Below, in pieces: positions 1 to 9,299 of a stretch of 28,341 bases of DNA; within the stretch, counting starts at the first letter, position 1; every line of letters begins with the position of its first letter. A program made the translations under genes and the position numbers. The notes beneath the pieces are model-generated. The model saw only the letters and a program-made list of their open reading frames with translations, searched no databases and was not told the origin of the DNA. This stretch comes from an uncultured Eubacteriales bacterium (GTDB taxonomy: Bacteria; Bacillota; Clostridia; UMGS1883), in assembly GCA_905195005.1 (NCBI GenBank), contig CAJJUC010000010.1:1-28341 (forward strand), written 5' to 3'.

Positions 1-2364
1 ATCATACCCGGATTTCACGCCGCGCTCGTATATAACCGTTAAAAGGCTTTGTCTGAGTGAATCCGGCAGTTCATCGTAGAAAAGATCATAAATATATGAA
101 GCTGTTATCATTGTTCCCGAGGTCATGAGAAAGTTGCTCCCGGCAGTTTTTGTGCCGTCATCATTATAACGTGCCTTCTCCTTCCAATCAGCCTCATCAG
201 AGGATAAATACTCACCGATTTTAATCGCATAATTACTGTACCTCGCCAACCCGGTTTTTCTGTATGCCCAATATGCCTCAAGAATCTGCTTGCTCCAGAC
301 AAGCTCCATAGTCTGACTGATTTTTTCCTTTTCACTCAGTGAGGATTTGTTAAGGATGTTTGTATTAAAATAATTAATATCCCAATTTGCGTCTGAGATA
401 ATGCTATCCGAAAGTTTTTTAAATTCCGCATCCGAAACACTTTTCTCAAGCATTTCATCAAATTGATTGCTATCGGCATAAATTTTCGGATGGGCTTTTG
501 CGTTATTTGCCGCAAGCTCATCGGCATTTGGGCGCTGCGCCGCAAGATAGCTCCCCAATGCAAGGCTTTTATCTTCCTGTAAAAATTCGCCGTTTTCTGA
601 AAGCAGAAGCATATATCCGTTTTCCGACGCTTGCATATCCGTTTTATTACCCAGAAATTCTGCCGCAGGCAGATAATCATCGTCACTGCCGGAAGCTGCT
701 CCCGTCAGCGCCTCAAGGTCACGTACCGAAAGATATATTTTGCCATTCTCAAATCTGACATCATCATGTAATTTGAGCTTCTGACCGAAAAACCAGAAAT
801 TGCGGCTGTTTTTCATAAAACAGACAGTTTTCTTAAAATACTGTGCAAATCCTGTTGAATCGTGCAGAAATTCCGGTCCCGTTTCCGTAACCCCGTCGCT
901 GATCTGCTCAAATAGTGAATTTGTGCGCGGGATCGTGATTCGTTTCGGCGCGTGTGCTGTCTCGGAAGGCGCAGACGGCTTCATATCGGTCGCTGAGCTC
1001 CAAAAGAATATCTTTAAAATTTCATTCTCATGCACTTCCGCCGCGGCATTATGTGAAATGGATTGAAGCGTTCCGTCCTGAGTGTAAACAGCTGTTATAG
1101 GGCTTACGCTGCCGCCGGAATCACATTTTTGCACGCACGCGGTAATCTGCCCCGATTTGCCGCGAATATCACTGTACAAGCCGCTGCCGTCATAGTAAAG
1201 CGTTTCCCTGTTTTCGCCCGGCACAGCAAATGTCAATTGATATTTTCCGCCTGCATCCAGCTTATAACTTCCGGGTTCAAGCCCGTTTGGAAAAATCACA
1301 TCTGCATGCTTGGCATCCGTAACGGCGCAGTCAAAATTATATATCGGCGAGCCGTTATGAAAAACTGCAATATCGGTATTTTTTATGTTTCCTGTTCCCG
1401 AAAATTCAAGCGATAACCTACGCATTGACGGAGACACACTGCACATATCGTTTTCTTTCGATCCGTCTTCATTGTAAAAGAACGCGTTTTTTATGCAATC
1501 GCCAATATCGGTGCTAAGATGTTTGACCGTTGCATTGTCAATATACATGTATCCGCTGCCTGTCGCCGAAACATTGAATCGCAGCTCATTAAATCTTATT
1601 GAATCGGGAAAGCTTCCGTCTGCCGCAAGTTCGGATCCGACATAAAGTTTGTAACTTCTCTTTCCGATATTAAATTCATACCGAAGGTGCGTCCACTGCC
1701 CGACCGTTATTTTTGCATTGCCTATTTTGCATTCCGCAAGGCTTGCCGGAGTAACTGCCGAAGCGTTGTCAAACGATCCGTTTTCTCTGATACCCGTACA
1801 GAAAACATCTGCCTTTACGCCGGCATCTGTTATCATAATATCAGCTTCTGCCGTAACATCTGCATCCGTCGGAACCGTCAGCGACTGACACATTAATGTC
1901 GGATTTTGACCTGCCGCCCATTTTATCCGCATTGCCTTGCCGTACGAAGGATTGTTTGTTGCTGCAGGAGCCGACCTTTTTGCCTGCGCATTCATTATCC
2001 ATGCAGAGGTGCTTTTGCTGTAGTTCTCAAAATCTTCGCAATTATCTGTTATGCTTTTGGCAGCCGTAAAATTGATATGATTATTTTTCTCAAATGTACC
2101 GTCGGAATATGCAGTGACAATATATGCGCAATGCCGCCCGGCAGAAAGCTTTCCGAATTTGAAGCCTCCGCCGGTTTCATTGTATAGCGCACCGTCAAGC
2201 ACAACCGCAGAGCAAAGCTCATTTTCCGAATTTTTCGTCACGCTTTCTTCGAGATTCTCGCCGGGAGCGACGGTCATCCCGTCCTCCCACGAGACAAACC
2301 CGGCAAAAGTCTTAAAAGGTATTGCAGCAAGCATTATTGCAAGCGCTGCAATCAGTTTGCGCAT
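1..2364 (-). CDS. Secreted multidomain heparinase/alginate-lyase-like protein (3' end beyond window)
   Basis: This reading frame is open for all 788 codons to the window edge, so the C-terminus is missing. I checked every codon and found no stop. It starts with a signal peptide (MRKLIAALAIMLAAIPFKTFA). Residues about 105-290 look like a concanavalin/LamG-type beta-sandwich. Residues about 520-600 resemble a copper-amine-oxidase N-terminal-like beta module (ENGKIYLSVRDLEALTG). From about 620 it has the start of an alpha/alpha-toroid typical of heparinase II/III and alginate lyases (HPKIYADSNQFDEML, then YWAYRKTGLARYS). The catalytic beta-sandwich would lie outside the window. The start has a strong GGAGGTG site and overlaps the stop of the upstream lyase gene by 13 bases, so the two are probably translationally coupled. 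The inferred role is extracellular beta-elimination of a uronic-acid polymer. The family assignment is moderately sure and the substrate is unknown. Confidence 0.72.
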   Translation of the reverse strand, partial: MRKLIAALAIMLAAIPFKTFAGFVSWEDGMTVAPGENLEESVTKNSENELCSAVVLDGALYNETGGGFKFGKLSAGRHCAYIVTAYSDGTFEKNNHINFTAAKSITDNCEDFENYSKSTSAWIMNAQAKRSAPAATNNPSYGKAMRIKWAAGQNPTLMCQSLTVPTDADVTAEADIMITDAGVKADVFCTGIRENGSFDNASAVTPASLAECKIGNAKITVGQWTHLRYEFNIGKRSYKLYVGSELAADGSFPDSIRFNELRFNVSATGSGYMYIDNATVKHLSTDIGDCIKNAFFYNEDGSKENDMCSVSPSMRRLSLEFSGTGNIKNTDIAVFHNGSPIYNFDCAVTDAKHADVIFPNGLEPGSYKLDAGGKYQLTFAVPGENRETLYYDGSGLYSDIRGKSGQITACVQKCDSGGSVSPITAVYTQDGTLQSISHNAAAEVHENEILKIFFWSSATDMKPSAPSETAHAPKRITIPRTNSLFEQISDGVTETGPEFLHDSTGFAQYFKKTVCFMKNSRNFWFFGQKLKLHDDVRFENGKIYLSVRDLEALTGAASGSDDDYLPAAEFLGNKTDMQASENGYMLLLSENGEFLQEDKSLALGSYLAAQRPNADELAANNAKAHPKIYADSNQFDEMLEKSVSDAEFKKLSDSIISDANWDINYFNTNILNKSSLSEKEKISQTMELVWSKQILEAYWAYRKTGLARYSNYAIKIGEYLSSDEADWKEKARYNDDGTKTAGSNFLMTSGTMITASYIYDLFYDELPDSLRQSLLTVIYERGVKSGYD

Positions 2365-5300
2365 ACACCCACCTCCGTAAACGAATTCCATTTATGAAGT
2401 GAATTTCCGTACCCCGTTACACGAACATAACGTGCTTTAACAAAATTTAGCCTTATATACTCATATCCGGCAGTTGTTCCCGAGGATGCGGCATCTATAA
2501 CTTTCTTGAAGTTTTCGCCGTCTTCCGAAATTTCAACAGTAAAGTACTGCTTACGCTGAGTTCCGAGGTAACAGCTATAGTAAAATGCTTCGAGCGTTTT
2601 AATCTCACCCAAATCCATCACAATGTATGAACCGTCACCTTCAGCCGCCCAGCGGGTGTCAAGATTTCCGTCGAATGCATTTCCGGCAAGATTCCCCTCA
2701 TCCTGAGCTGCTGCAGCATATGACTCATAACTGACCGGTTTTACCGGAGTTCCCTGCGGCATTCCCTGCTCGATTTTATTTTTAAGTGTGAACCCGAAAT
2801 ATTTAACGTTATCGGGATTTCCCTTTTCCGAGCATTCAACAACATATATATTTTCATTGTCCGAATCACGCAGTACCTTCACATCGGCGTTTGTCACAGC
2901 CGTTATAACAGGCTCTCCCTCGGAATAATCATATGGCAGCTCATATTGTGCCTTGTCTGCATTGAACTCTGACAGCGGTTTCCCGTTAATAAGAATTGCA
3001 TTCACAGCAACATCATTCACGCTTTTTTCTTCTTCCGGCTTCCATGTGCTGATTTCCGCCAGTTCTCCGACATCAGTCTCCATATACATCGGCACTGCCG
3101 TAACGCGGAAAATTACTTTGGGAACATCAGCTGTGAAATTGAACACAAGTTTTTTCATGTTTTTACCGCTCAGCTGACCGTCCGACTGCGGAGATGTGCT
3201 CATCGGCTCTGCATTTTCGAATGACATTGTAAAAGGAACATTTGCATCAACATGAAGAGTTGTCTTTACCCATCCCTTCTTTATTGTCACAAGTGAATTT
3301 TCCTTATCGAGTGTAACATCTCCGTCCGTATGCCAAAACCAGTAAATATCGTCTCCCTGAGTTTTTGGCTCTATCTCATCCTGAACGGTAAACACCCTGC
3401 GTTCATTGCTGAGTTTGAATGCTCTTTTGGCGCTTTTCACCGCTTTGCTGTATGCAGATGTCATATCAATCTCAAACGCCGCCGAGCCCTCGTTTGAAAA
3501 CAGCTGCTTTATATCCGCGCGCGCCTGTTCCTCCTGCCCCGCAGAGCTGTCGGGATTGATAACATAGCAGTTCTGGCCTTCTGTCCGGTGAACATAGTAT
3601 TTATTTCTCAGACTAAAGTAACCGGGAAGATTGTAATTATCACGTCCCATACTTCCTGCCATGCGTTCACAGTAAAGTTCATATTCAAAATCGCCTATAT
3701 CAAACTGTCCGTGAACTGAACTGTTGTATCCGGCATGAACAGCCACCCAAGCGGATAATTCATCCCAGCTGCTTCGCATTGATGCAACTTCGGCATTTCT
3801 GTAATAAGCGTCCTTTCCGAGAATAACATTTTCATCCTCCGAGGGCATATACCACAGGAGTCCGAGAAACGACCCGCTGTATCCGTAATTTTTGCACTGG
3901 CGTATTCTTGCATTCTGAAGATTTATATCTCCCGTTTTATGTGAAAACCACATAATCTCAGGTGAATTTATACATGCATCATAGTCAGCATCTCCGTATG
4001 AGAAGTAGTCCGGATTGCCCGAACAGTAAATCGGGAAATAGCCCGTTTCTTTAATTCCGGGAAATGCCTCTGTTCCAAAATCGTTTCCGTAGGCATTTTC
4101 AAGCGTTTGGAAAATCAGCACCATATGTTCAACAATATATAGCCAATATGCCATGCCTTCAACGCCGCCGCCGTCCGGTGCAAATGTGTCCATTTCACAT
4201 TCAAGCGATATAAGAGCTTTCTCGACAGCCTCGGAGCAGATTTCGGGATAATCCTCCATAATCGCCGTTGCCGCAATAATCACACCGGTATTGCAGACAA
4301 TGTTCCAGTTGCTTTCCCGAATCGGCCAATCTGTGCCGCCTTTTCCGTAATAAAGCTCAATTGCATTGTTCAGCCCCTTGTTTATTATTGCTTCGGCAAG
4401 GCGATGCTTTGTTTCCGCACTGAAATCATCATAAAACAAATCATACAGTGTTCCGCATGAAAGCAGAATACTTGCATTAATAAGCCAGTCTGTTTCATCA
4501 GAACGCCACCTTTCAAAGGAAGCCATATTTTCTGCGTTTGCAACAGCGCAGTCAAGATATTTTTTATCACCCGTAAGACGGTATGCCCAGTAAAGATTCA
4601 TCGCGGTATTTCTGTTAATCCACCCGCTTATCGGTTCTCCTGCCTTGTCTTTTTTTACAGGAGTTCCCCCGCAATCGGCATCCGCCGCCGCAATAATTTG
4701 CTCCGACCATTTTTTTCCCGTTTTTGTATTTTGAGCATACATCTCCATATTTTTAAGCTGTTCTTCGGTTGCAATTGTGCGTCTGTGCGCCCCGTTCGGA
4801 TATCGGCTTCTGATAAGTTCAAGAAGTTTTGTTGCCGATGGGCGATCATAAATCATGCTGTTGATCATGCACTTAGCCGGACGCTTAAAGCTTTCCGTGC
4901 TCACGTCCGTATTTTTGTCGGAGTTGATAACAATAAGCCCGTTAACGGTTTCTCCGCAATACTTGTGCCACACAGCTCCTGCGTATGGTTTTAGCGGGAT
5001 ATAAGTCACTCCGTTTACATTAATTATCTCATATTCCGTAGATATTTTTTTATCGCCGTTTGTAATAAATGATTCTCCGGTTTTTAATGTTTTTTCTCCG
5101 ATTTTCACCACTTTTGACGCGCTGTCATATGAAACATCTTCCCCGCCTATTATTCCGAGCGTGCGGACAGGCGCATACAAAATATTATTTCTGCGTATAA
5201 CCGGATATTGAGCCTTATACCGCTTTCCTGCTGCAGCAATGTGACTTTCTCCCGTTATCAGACAAATGCTGTTGTCAAATATGCTTTTTGAGCTATAGTC

Positions 5301-6743
5301 ATAATTCAGATATTCTGAAATTTTGTCCGGAACTCCTGTTTCAAGTTCTGTGAGCATATCGGTTCTGACATTGAGAGGAAAATTATCCACCTCGTATGCA
5401 TATTCACCTTTGATTTCAGAGGTTTGATTATCCTCTTCATCATCCGTAAATTCGTAAAGCTTCGTACCCGTATAGAATTTCATATCATCTAAATAAAGCG
5501 ATGTTTTCTCCGGGTTTACTGATGAAGCAGGCTGAAACCTCACGATTCCGTCCGAGATAATGCTGCGCATCAGACCTCTTCCCGTTATTGCCGGATTCCC
5601 ATCGACATAAACGTCAAACACATGTTTTGTGAAGTCGACGCACACCGCAACGTCATGCCATTTCTCTTTAAAGCTTACAGAACTTACAAGTGTTCCGTCA
5701 TACAGACACAACTGCATTGAATCCTTTATCATAAGAAACTCGCAGAACGTTCCAATGCTGTCCTTTATCATAAACAGTTTTGAATCCTTCATTTTTTTCC
5801 CGGCTCTTACTCTTGCCTGCATGACCATTGTATTAGTCGGTGTGCTGTAGGATATGTTTGTATATGGGGAGATTTCACCCTCGGCATGGATTGCATACAC
5901 ACGATGCGCTCCTTTATTGTCGGTCAGTTCTTCAACTCCCTGGCTGCCGTTTACTGCTGTGAGCTGCTCTGAGCCTGACCCGACTGACAGCTTGTTAAAG
6001 TCTTCGCTCATTAAAAGCTGCGGCGTTTCATCAGGCTTTTGCACCTCGTCCGAGCTGACTTTTATAACCTTGGGATTATACTCCTTCGTGTCATTGAAAG
6101 CAAGGGGTTCATTTCCGCCGTAAGCAAAAATATAATCATACACTATGTCGCTTGCGCCGCCGCTTGTTGAATAGGAGGTTACTCCCATGCGCTTCGGATC
6201 GTTAAAATTACCGTTAATTTTAATTCTGTTTGCACATTTCACACCGTCAACCGTTATATCATACCGCATTGCTGTCAAGTCTACTTCGGCTTTGACTCTT
6301 GTTTTTCCGCCTTTATAATTGTAAATAACATTATCCAGAGAATCAGTAATGTTATTCCCCGCAAGTTTTACAAGGTCATAAGAATTACCATACGCGTCAA
6401 AGATCTGCAAAAGCGCCGCTTGACCGCCTATCTGCCGGCAAATAAAGCTTGTTTCCAGAGAAACCTTTCCGCCGCGCGGAGCAAAACCGTATGACACAGT
6501 TGTATCCCGCCATTTATTCTTTATCCTAAGCAGCTTGTTTCCATTCTCCTCAACAACACGGATAATACTTCCTTCTCCCTCCGTTTTTGCCCCTTTGGGA
6601 AGCGAATTCGTCGCTGAGTCGGAAAAGCTTTCGTTCACATATATGTTGCTGTTATCTGCAAGAATTGCCGTTGGAAATGCTGCAAGTACAACAGCGCAGC
6701 ACACAGCTCCCGACAACACTCTTTTTATTTTCGCGATAATCAT
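2352..6743 (-). CDS. Secreted heparinase II/III-family polysaccharide lyase with ConA-like, CuAO-like and F5/8 modules
   Basis: About 1463 residues. In order: signal peptide (to about residue 30, ending AILA); two concanavalin/LamG-like domains (about 35-215 and 245-440); a copper-amine-oxidase N-terminal-like module (about 485-611); an alpha/alpha-toroid (about 625-930) with the motif PDGGGVEGMAYW, whose Tyr is near 866; a heparinase-type beta-sandwich (about 970-1230) with VHGQFDIGDFEYE, His near 1011; a cadherin-like beta domain (about 1240-1330); and a C-terminal F5/8 type C carbohydrate-binding domain (about 1330-1463). The overall plan fits heparinase II/III lyases, which cleave uronic-acid polymers by beta-elimination. 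I chose the ATG at 6743, 12 bases inside the longest frame, because GGAG sits six bases before it while the outer ATG lies within that ribosome site. The usual H-x-H pair reads H-G-Q here, so activity is not certain. Confidence 0.85.
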   Translation of the reverse strand: MIIAKIKRVLSGAVCCAVVLAAFPTAILADNSNIYVNESFSDSATNSLPKGAKTEGEGSIIRVVEENGNKLLRIKNKWRDTTVSYGFAPRGGKVSLETSFICRQIGGQAALLQIFDAYGNSYDLVKLAGNNITDSLDNVIYNYKGGKTRVKAEVDLTAMRYDITVDGVKCANRIKINGNFNDPKRMGVTSYSTSGGASDIVYDYIFAYGGNEPLAFNDTKEYNPKVIKVSSDEVQKPDETPQLLMSEDFNKLSVGSGSEQLTAVNGSQGVEELTDNKGAHRVYAIHAEGEISPYTNISYSTPTNTMVMQARVRAGKKMKDSKLFMIKDSIGTFCEFLMIKDSMQLCLYDGTLVSSVSFKEKWHDVAVCVDFTKHVFDVYVDGNPAITGRGLMRSIISDGIVRFQPASSVNPEKTSLYLDDMKFYTGTKLYEFTDDEEDNQTSEIKGEYAYEVDNFPLNVRTDMLTELETGVPDKISEYLNYDYSSKSIFDNSICLITGESHIAAAGKRYKAQYPVIRRNNILYAPVRTLGIIGGEDVSYDSASKVVKIGEKTLKTGESFITNGDKKISTEYEIINVNGVTYIPLKPYAGAVWHKYCGETVNGLIVINSDKNTDVSTESFKRPAKCMINSMIYDRPSATKLLELIRSRYPNGAHRRTIATEEQLKNMEMYAQNTKTGKKWSEQIIAAADADCGGTPVKKDKAGEPISGWINRNTAMNLYWAYRLTGDKKYLDCAVANAENMASFERWRSDETDWLINASILLSCGTLYDLFYDDFSAETKHRLAEAIINKGLNNAIELYYGKGGTDWPIRESNWNIVCNTGVIIAATAIMEDYPEICSEAVEKALISLECEMDTFAPDGGGVEGMAYWLYIVEHMVLIFQTLENAYGNDFGTEAFPGIKETGYFPIYCSGNPDYFSYGDADYDACINSPEIMWFSHKTGDINLQNARIRQCKNYGYSGSFLGLLWYMPSEDENVILGKDAYYRNAEVASMRSSWDELSAWVAVHAGYNSSVHGQFDIGDFEYELYCERMAGSMGRDNYNLPGYFSLRNKYYVHRTEGQNCYVINPDSSAGQEEQARADIKQLFSNEGSAAFEIDMTSAYSKAVKSAKRAFKLSNERRVFTVQDEIEPKTQGDDIYWFWHTDGDVTLDKENSLVTIKKGWVKTTLHVDANVPFTMSFENAEPMSTSPQSDGQLSGKNMKKLVFNFTADVPKVIFRVTAVPMYMETDVGELAEISTWKPEEEKSVNDVAVNAILINGKPLSEFNADKAQYELPYDYSEGEPVITAVTNADVKVLRDSDNENIYVVECSEKGNPDNVKYFGFTLKNKIEQGMPQGTPVKPVSYESYAAAAQDEGNLAGNAFDGNLDTRWAAEGDGSYIVMDLGEIKTLEAFYYSCYLGTQRKQYFTVEISEDGENFKKVIDAASSGTTAGYEYIRLNFVKARYVRVTGYGNSLHKWNSFTEVGVCAN

Positions 6744-6758
6744 ATTACACTCCATTCA

Positions 6759-6772
6759 GCCGCAAATGCGGC
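6759..6772 (-). other. Short intergenic stem-loop before the lyase gene
   Basis: GCCGC-aaat-GCGGC forms a five-base-pair stem with a four-base loop in the 39-base gap between the SLH gene stop and the lyase start, just ahead of the lyase ribosome site. There is no T-tract, so it is not a convincing terminator. It could influence mRNA processing or translation within the operon. Confidence 0.35.
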
Positions 6773-6782
6773 AGCTTCACAA

Positions 6783-9299
6783 TTAATATTTATAAATTAC
6801 GAAATGCAGATTCCTGTACCCTCTGAAGTTCCTTATAAACACATATGCCCCTCCGTGCAGGTTCACGGCTGAGCCCGTGTTGATTTTTTTCTGCTGAATA
6901 TCGACAACTATATATTTCTCTGCCGACAGCGGTGAAATCCACATATTTTCGTGTGAACTGTCATACCCCGAATTACCGGCATTTGATACAAGCGCAAAAT
7001 ATGTGTCGTAAATATCCTTTATGATGCCGAACCTAAAGAGATAATCCGAGCTTGACGGGGTTGAGGGCTCCGCTGCATCCTCAGGCTTCTCTCCGGGAGA
7101 AAACTCTGCCTTTATTCCTGTTATTTTTCCGTCCTTTACTATATACTCGGCAACTGTTCCGAATTCCGCATCAAATCCTCTGCATTTATCATCTTCTGTG
7201 TAAAATGTTTCCATTTTATTGTTTTCTGTATAAAGTATTATTTTTTTCACATCGTTTCCGTCTTCATCAACAGCATTCGAAACCTTTTTTACTATGCCGA
7301 CTCGGCTTGTCACCTCTGTTTCGTCATCGCTCTTCATGCTTCCGGCAGGATACAGTAATACAGCGCCGGCGCTGAGATCGTCTTTTATGTCGTATACCGC
7401 AAAGCTGTAACCGGACGGATAACCCTTAAAGCTGTAGGAATAAGTATAACATTTTTCATCCGTAAGCTCCTCATCCATAGACGGGACTGCAAGAAACAGT
7501 GTGTTTGAAGTTATCTTAACATTCCCGCCCACCATAGGAAAGCCGGGATAATATGTCATTGTCTTTTTTGGCACACTGCATACGAGCGAATCAGCCTCTC
7601 CGCCGGCACCTGTTTCAAGCGTATCTATATATGCCAGCTTTCCTTTTTTCATTCTGTATCTTATAATCTGCGGTTTAGAGTTGTTTCCGTCAAATAATGC
7701 AGAGTTTTTCTTCAAATCTTCTATGTCGGTTTTATTTCCGTCAATATAAATATTATTTTCAACATCAAATTCTTCAAGCCGTTCAGTTGTAAATACTTTA
7801 AATTTAGCCTTGTTTCTTGAATCGGTAAGTGTCTTAAACAGATATCCGTAACGATACTTCGGGGATTCCTCTTCAAAGTTTACAGCGTAACCAAGGTAAT
7901 CAATGTTCACAACAACGGAAGAATTCAGTCCGAAATCTCCAACCGCAGACGGCAGAAACTCATACTTTACATCATCAATCCAAATATAATCTTCATCTGT
8001 CTGAGTAATTTTTCCCGTTATCTGCCTGTCGTACTGATATCCTTCAACATAGCTCCCATCCTCGGAACGGTAAACCGTGAGCACCATTCCTTGATTGAGA
8101 TAGTCAAGCCCGATTTTTTCTTGACTGCCGTCGGACGCAACATTATAAAATATGCTGAAATTCTTTCCGTCCATGCTGTCGGTTTGTACTTTTCCGCCGT
8201 CGTAATAGATTATTTCCGAAAAAAGATCAATACCCTTTATGACAAAACTTTCCGCCCGGCGGGCAACAATGCTTTCATATATTCCATCGGCATTATTATC
8301 AATGAACTCCAGTTCACCCTCCTCAAAAAGCAGAGAGCTTTCGTCACCGTCAAAAATCGCTCCGTTATTCAATATAAGATCATATCCCTTTTCCACGGTG
8401 ATTGTCTCCGTTTTTCCGTTTTCACGCTCATATGTGAATTTTCCGTCTGAAAATGTATTTTTGCCCGATGCTCTTACACACAGAATATTTCCGTCATTTG
8501 CAACAGAGGCAGCTGCAAGCATCGGCGCATCGCTTCCTCTTTCGGAAATATAGTAAAAATCAATTTTCTTCGATATAAGGGAATTATATTTTCTGTTTTC
8601 AACGAAATATTCCGCTTTATCAATATATATTTTCCCGCTGCGAATGCCGCGCTGCGAATACATATCCGTATATTCGTTGCCCGTTACAAGTCCGCGGCTC
8701 TTGTAAATGCTTCTGTAAAATTCAAGCACGTTATCGTCCGAACGTTCAATTTTTCCTTTCGAAAGGCCTGTTACCAACACCTTCGTTTCAAACGCTTCAC
8801 TGCATATTGCCGCAGCCTCGGCGCGCGTTATAACATCATCCGCACCATGCCCGGTTCCGAATCCGGCCTTTTGAGCAGCATACATATAACCCTCGGGCAT
8901 ATCGCCCATCTTAACAGCATAATAGTCATAACCGGTAAGTCTTACAAGCGGCGCTATTACCTGAGAATATGTGACTTCTTCATCCTTGCCAAACACATTC
9001 TTTGATTTGCCCTTAAAATATCCCGCGGCAGTCGCAGCTTCAACAGAGTCGTAATAGCGATATGTTTTCGAAACATCGCTAAAAGTCGCTTTTTCCGATG
9101 TGTTTTCTGCACCTGAAATTCTCGTAATCCAGTCGGCATATTCTCCGCGGGTCAGCTTTTCATCACTACCGATTTCAATTCCAAAATATGAAAACAGTTC
9201 TCTGTTAAGCGCTGTCATCCCATCTTTTGCAAGAACCCGATTATTCACTATCGGGCAAAACAGTATCGCGGCAAGAAGTGCCGATAATATTTTCCGCAT
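6783..9299 (-). CDS. Secreted protein with N-terminal degenerate SLH repeats and a large uncharacterised beta-rich region
   Basis: 838 residues with a signal peptide (MRKILSALLAAILFCPIVNN, cleavage probably near VLA-KD). Residues about 30-195 contain three divergent SLH-like repeats (EKLTRGEYADWITRI; FSDVSKTYRYYDSVEAATAAG; DVITRAEAAAICSEAF). SLH domains bind pyruvylated secondary cell-wall polymers, so wall attachment is plausible though the repeats are weak. The remaining roughly 640 residues are rich in Asp, Tyr and beta-branched residues, and include a DNNADG loop resembling a calcium-binding loop. I recognise no enzyme domain there. The ATG directly follows the TAA of the upstream SLH gene, so the two are co-transcribed and probably coupled. 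AGGAG lies about ten bases upstream. Possible roles are a surface glycan-binding or scaffold protein; this is inferred only from context. Confidence 0.75.
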   Translation of the reverse strand: MRKILSALLAAILFCPIVNNRVLAKDGMTALNRELFSYFGIEIGSDEKLTRGEYADWITRISGAENTSEKATFSDVSKTYRYYDSVEAATAAGYFKGKSKNVFGKDEEVTYSQVIAPLVRLTGYDYYAVKMGDMPEGYMYAAQKAGFGTGHGADDVITRAEAAAICSEAFETKVLVTGLSKGKIERSDDNVLEFYRSIYKSRGLVTGNEYTDMYSQRGIRSGKIYIDKAEYFVENRKYNSLISKKIDFYYISERGSDAPMLAAASVANDGNILCVRASGKNTFSDGKFTYERENGKTETITVEKGYDLILNNGAIFDGDESSLLFEEGELEFIDNNADGIYESIVARRAESFVIKGIDLFSEIIYYDGGKVQTDSMDGKNFSIFYNVASDGSQEKIGLDYLNQGMVLTVYRSEDGSYVEGYQYDRQITGKITQTDEDYIWIDDVKYEFLPSAVGDFGLNSSVVVNIDYLGYAVNFEEESPKYRYGYLFKTLTDSRNKAKFKVFTTERLEEFDVENNIYIDGNKTDIEDLKKNSALFDGNNSKPQIIRYRMKKGKLAYIDTLETGAGGEADSLVCSVPKKTMTYYPGFPMVGGNVKITSNTLFLAVPSMDEELTDEKCYTYSYSFKGYPSGYSFAVYDIKDDLSAGAVLLYPAGSMKSDDETEVTSRVGIVKKVSNAVDEDGNDVKKIILYTENNKMETFYTEDDKCRGFDAEFGTVAEYIVKDGKITGIKAEFSPGEKPEDAAEPSTPSSSDYLFRFGIIKDIYDTYFALVSNAGNSGYDSSHENMWISPLSAEKYIVVDIQQKKINTGSAVNLHGGAYVFIRNFRGYRNLHFVIYKY

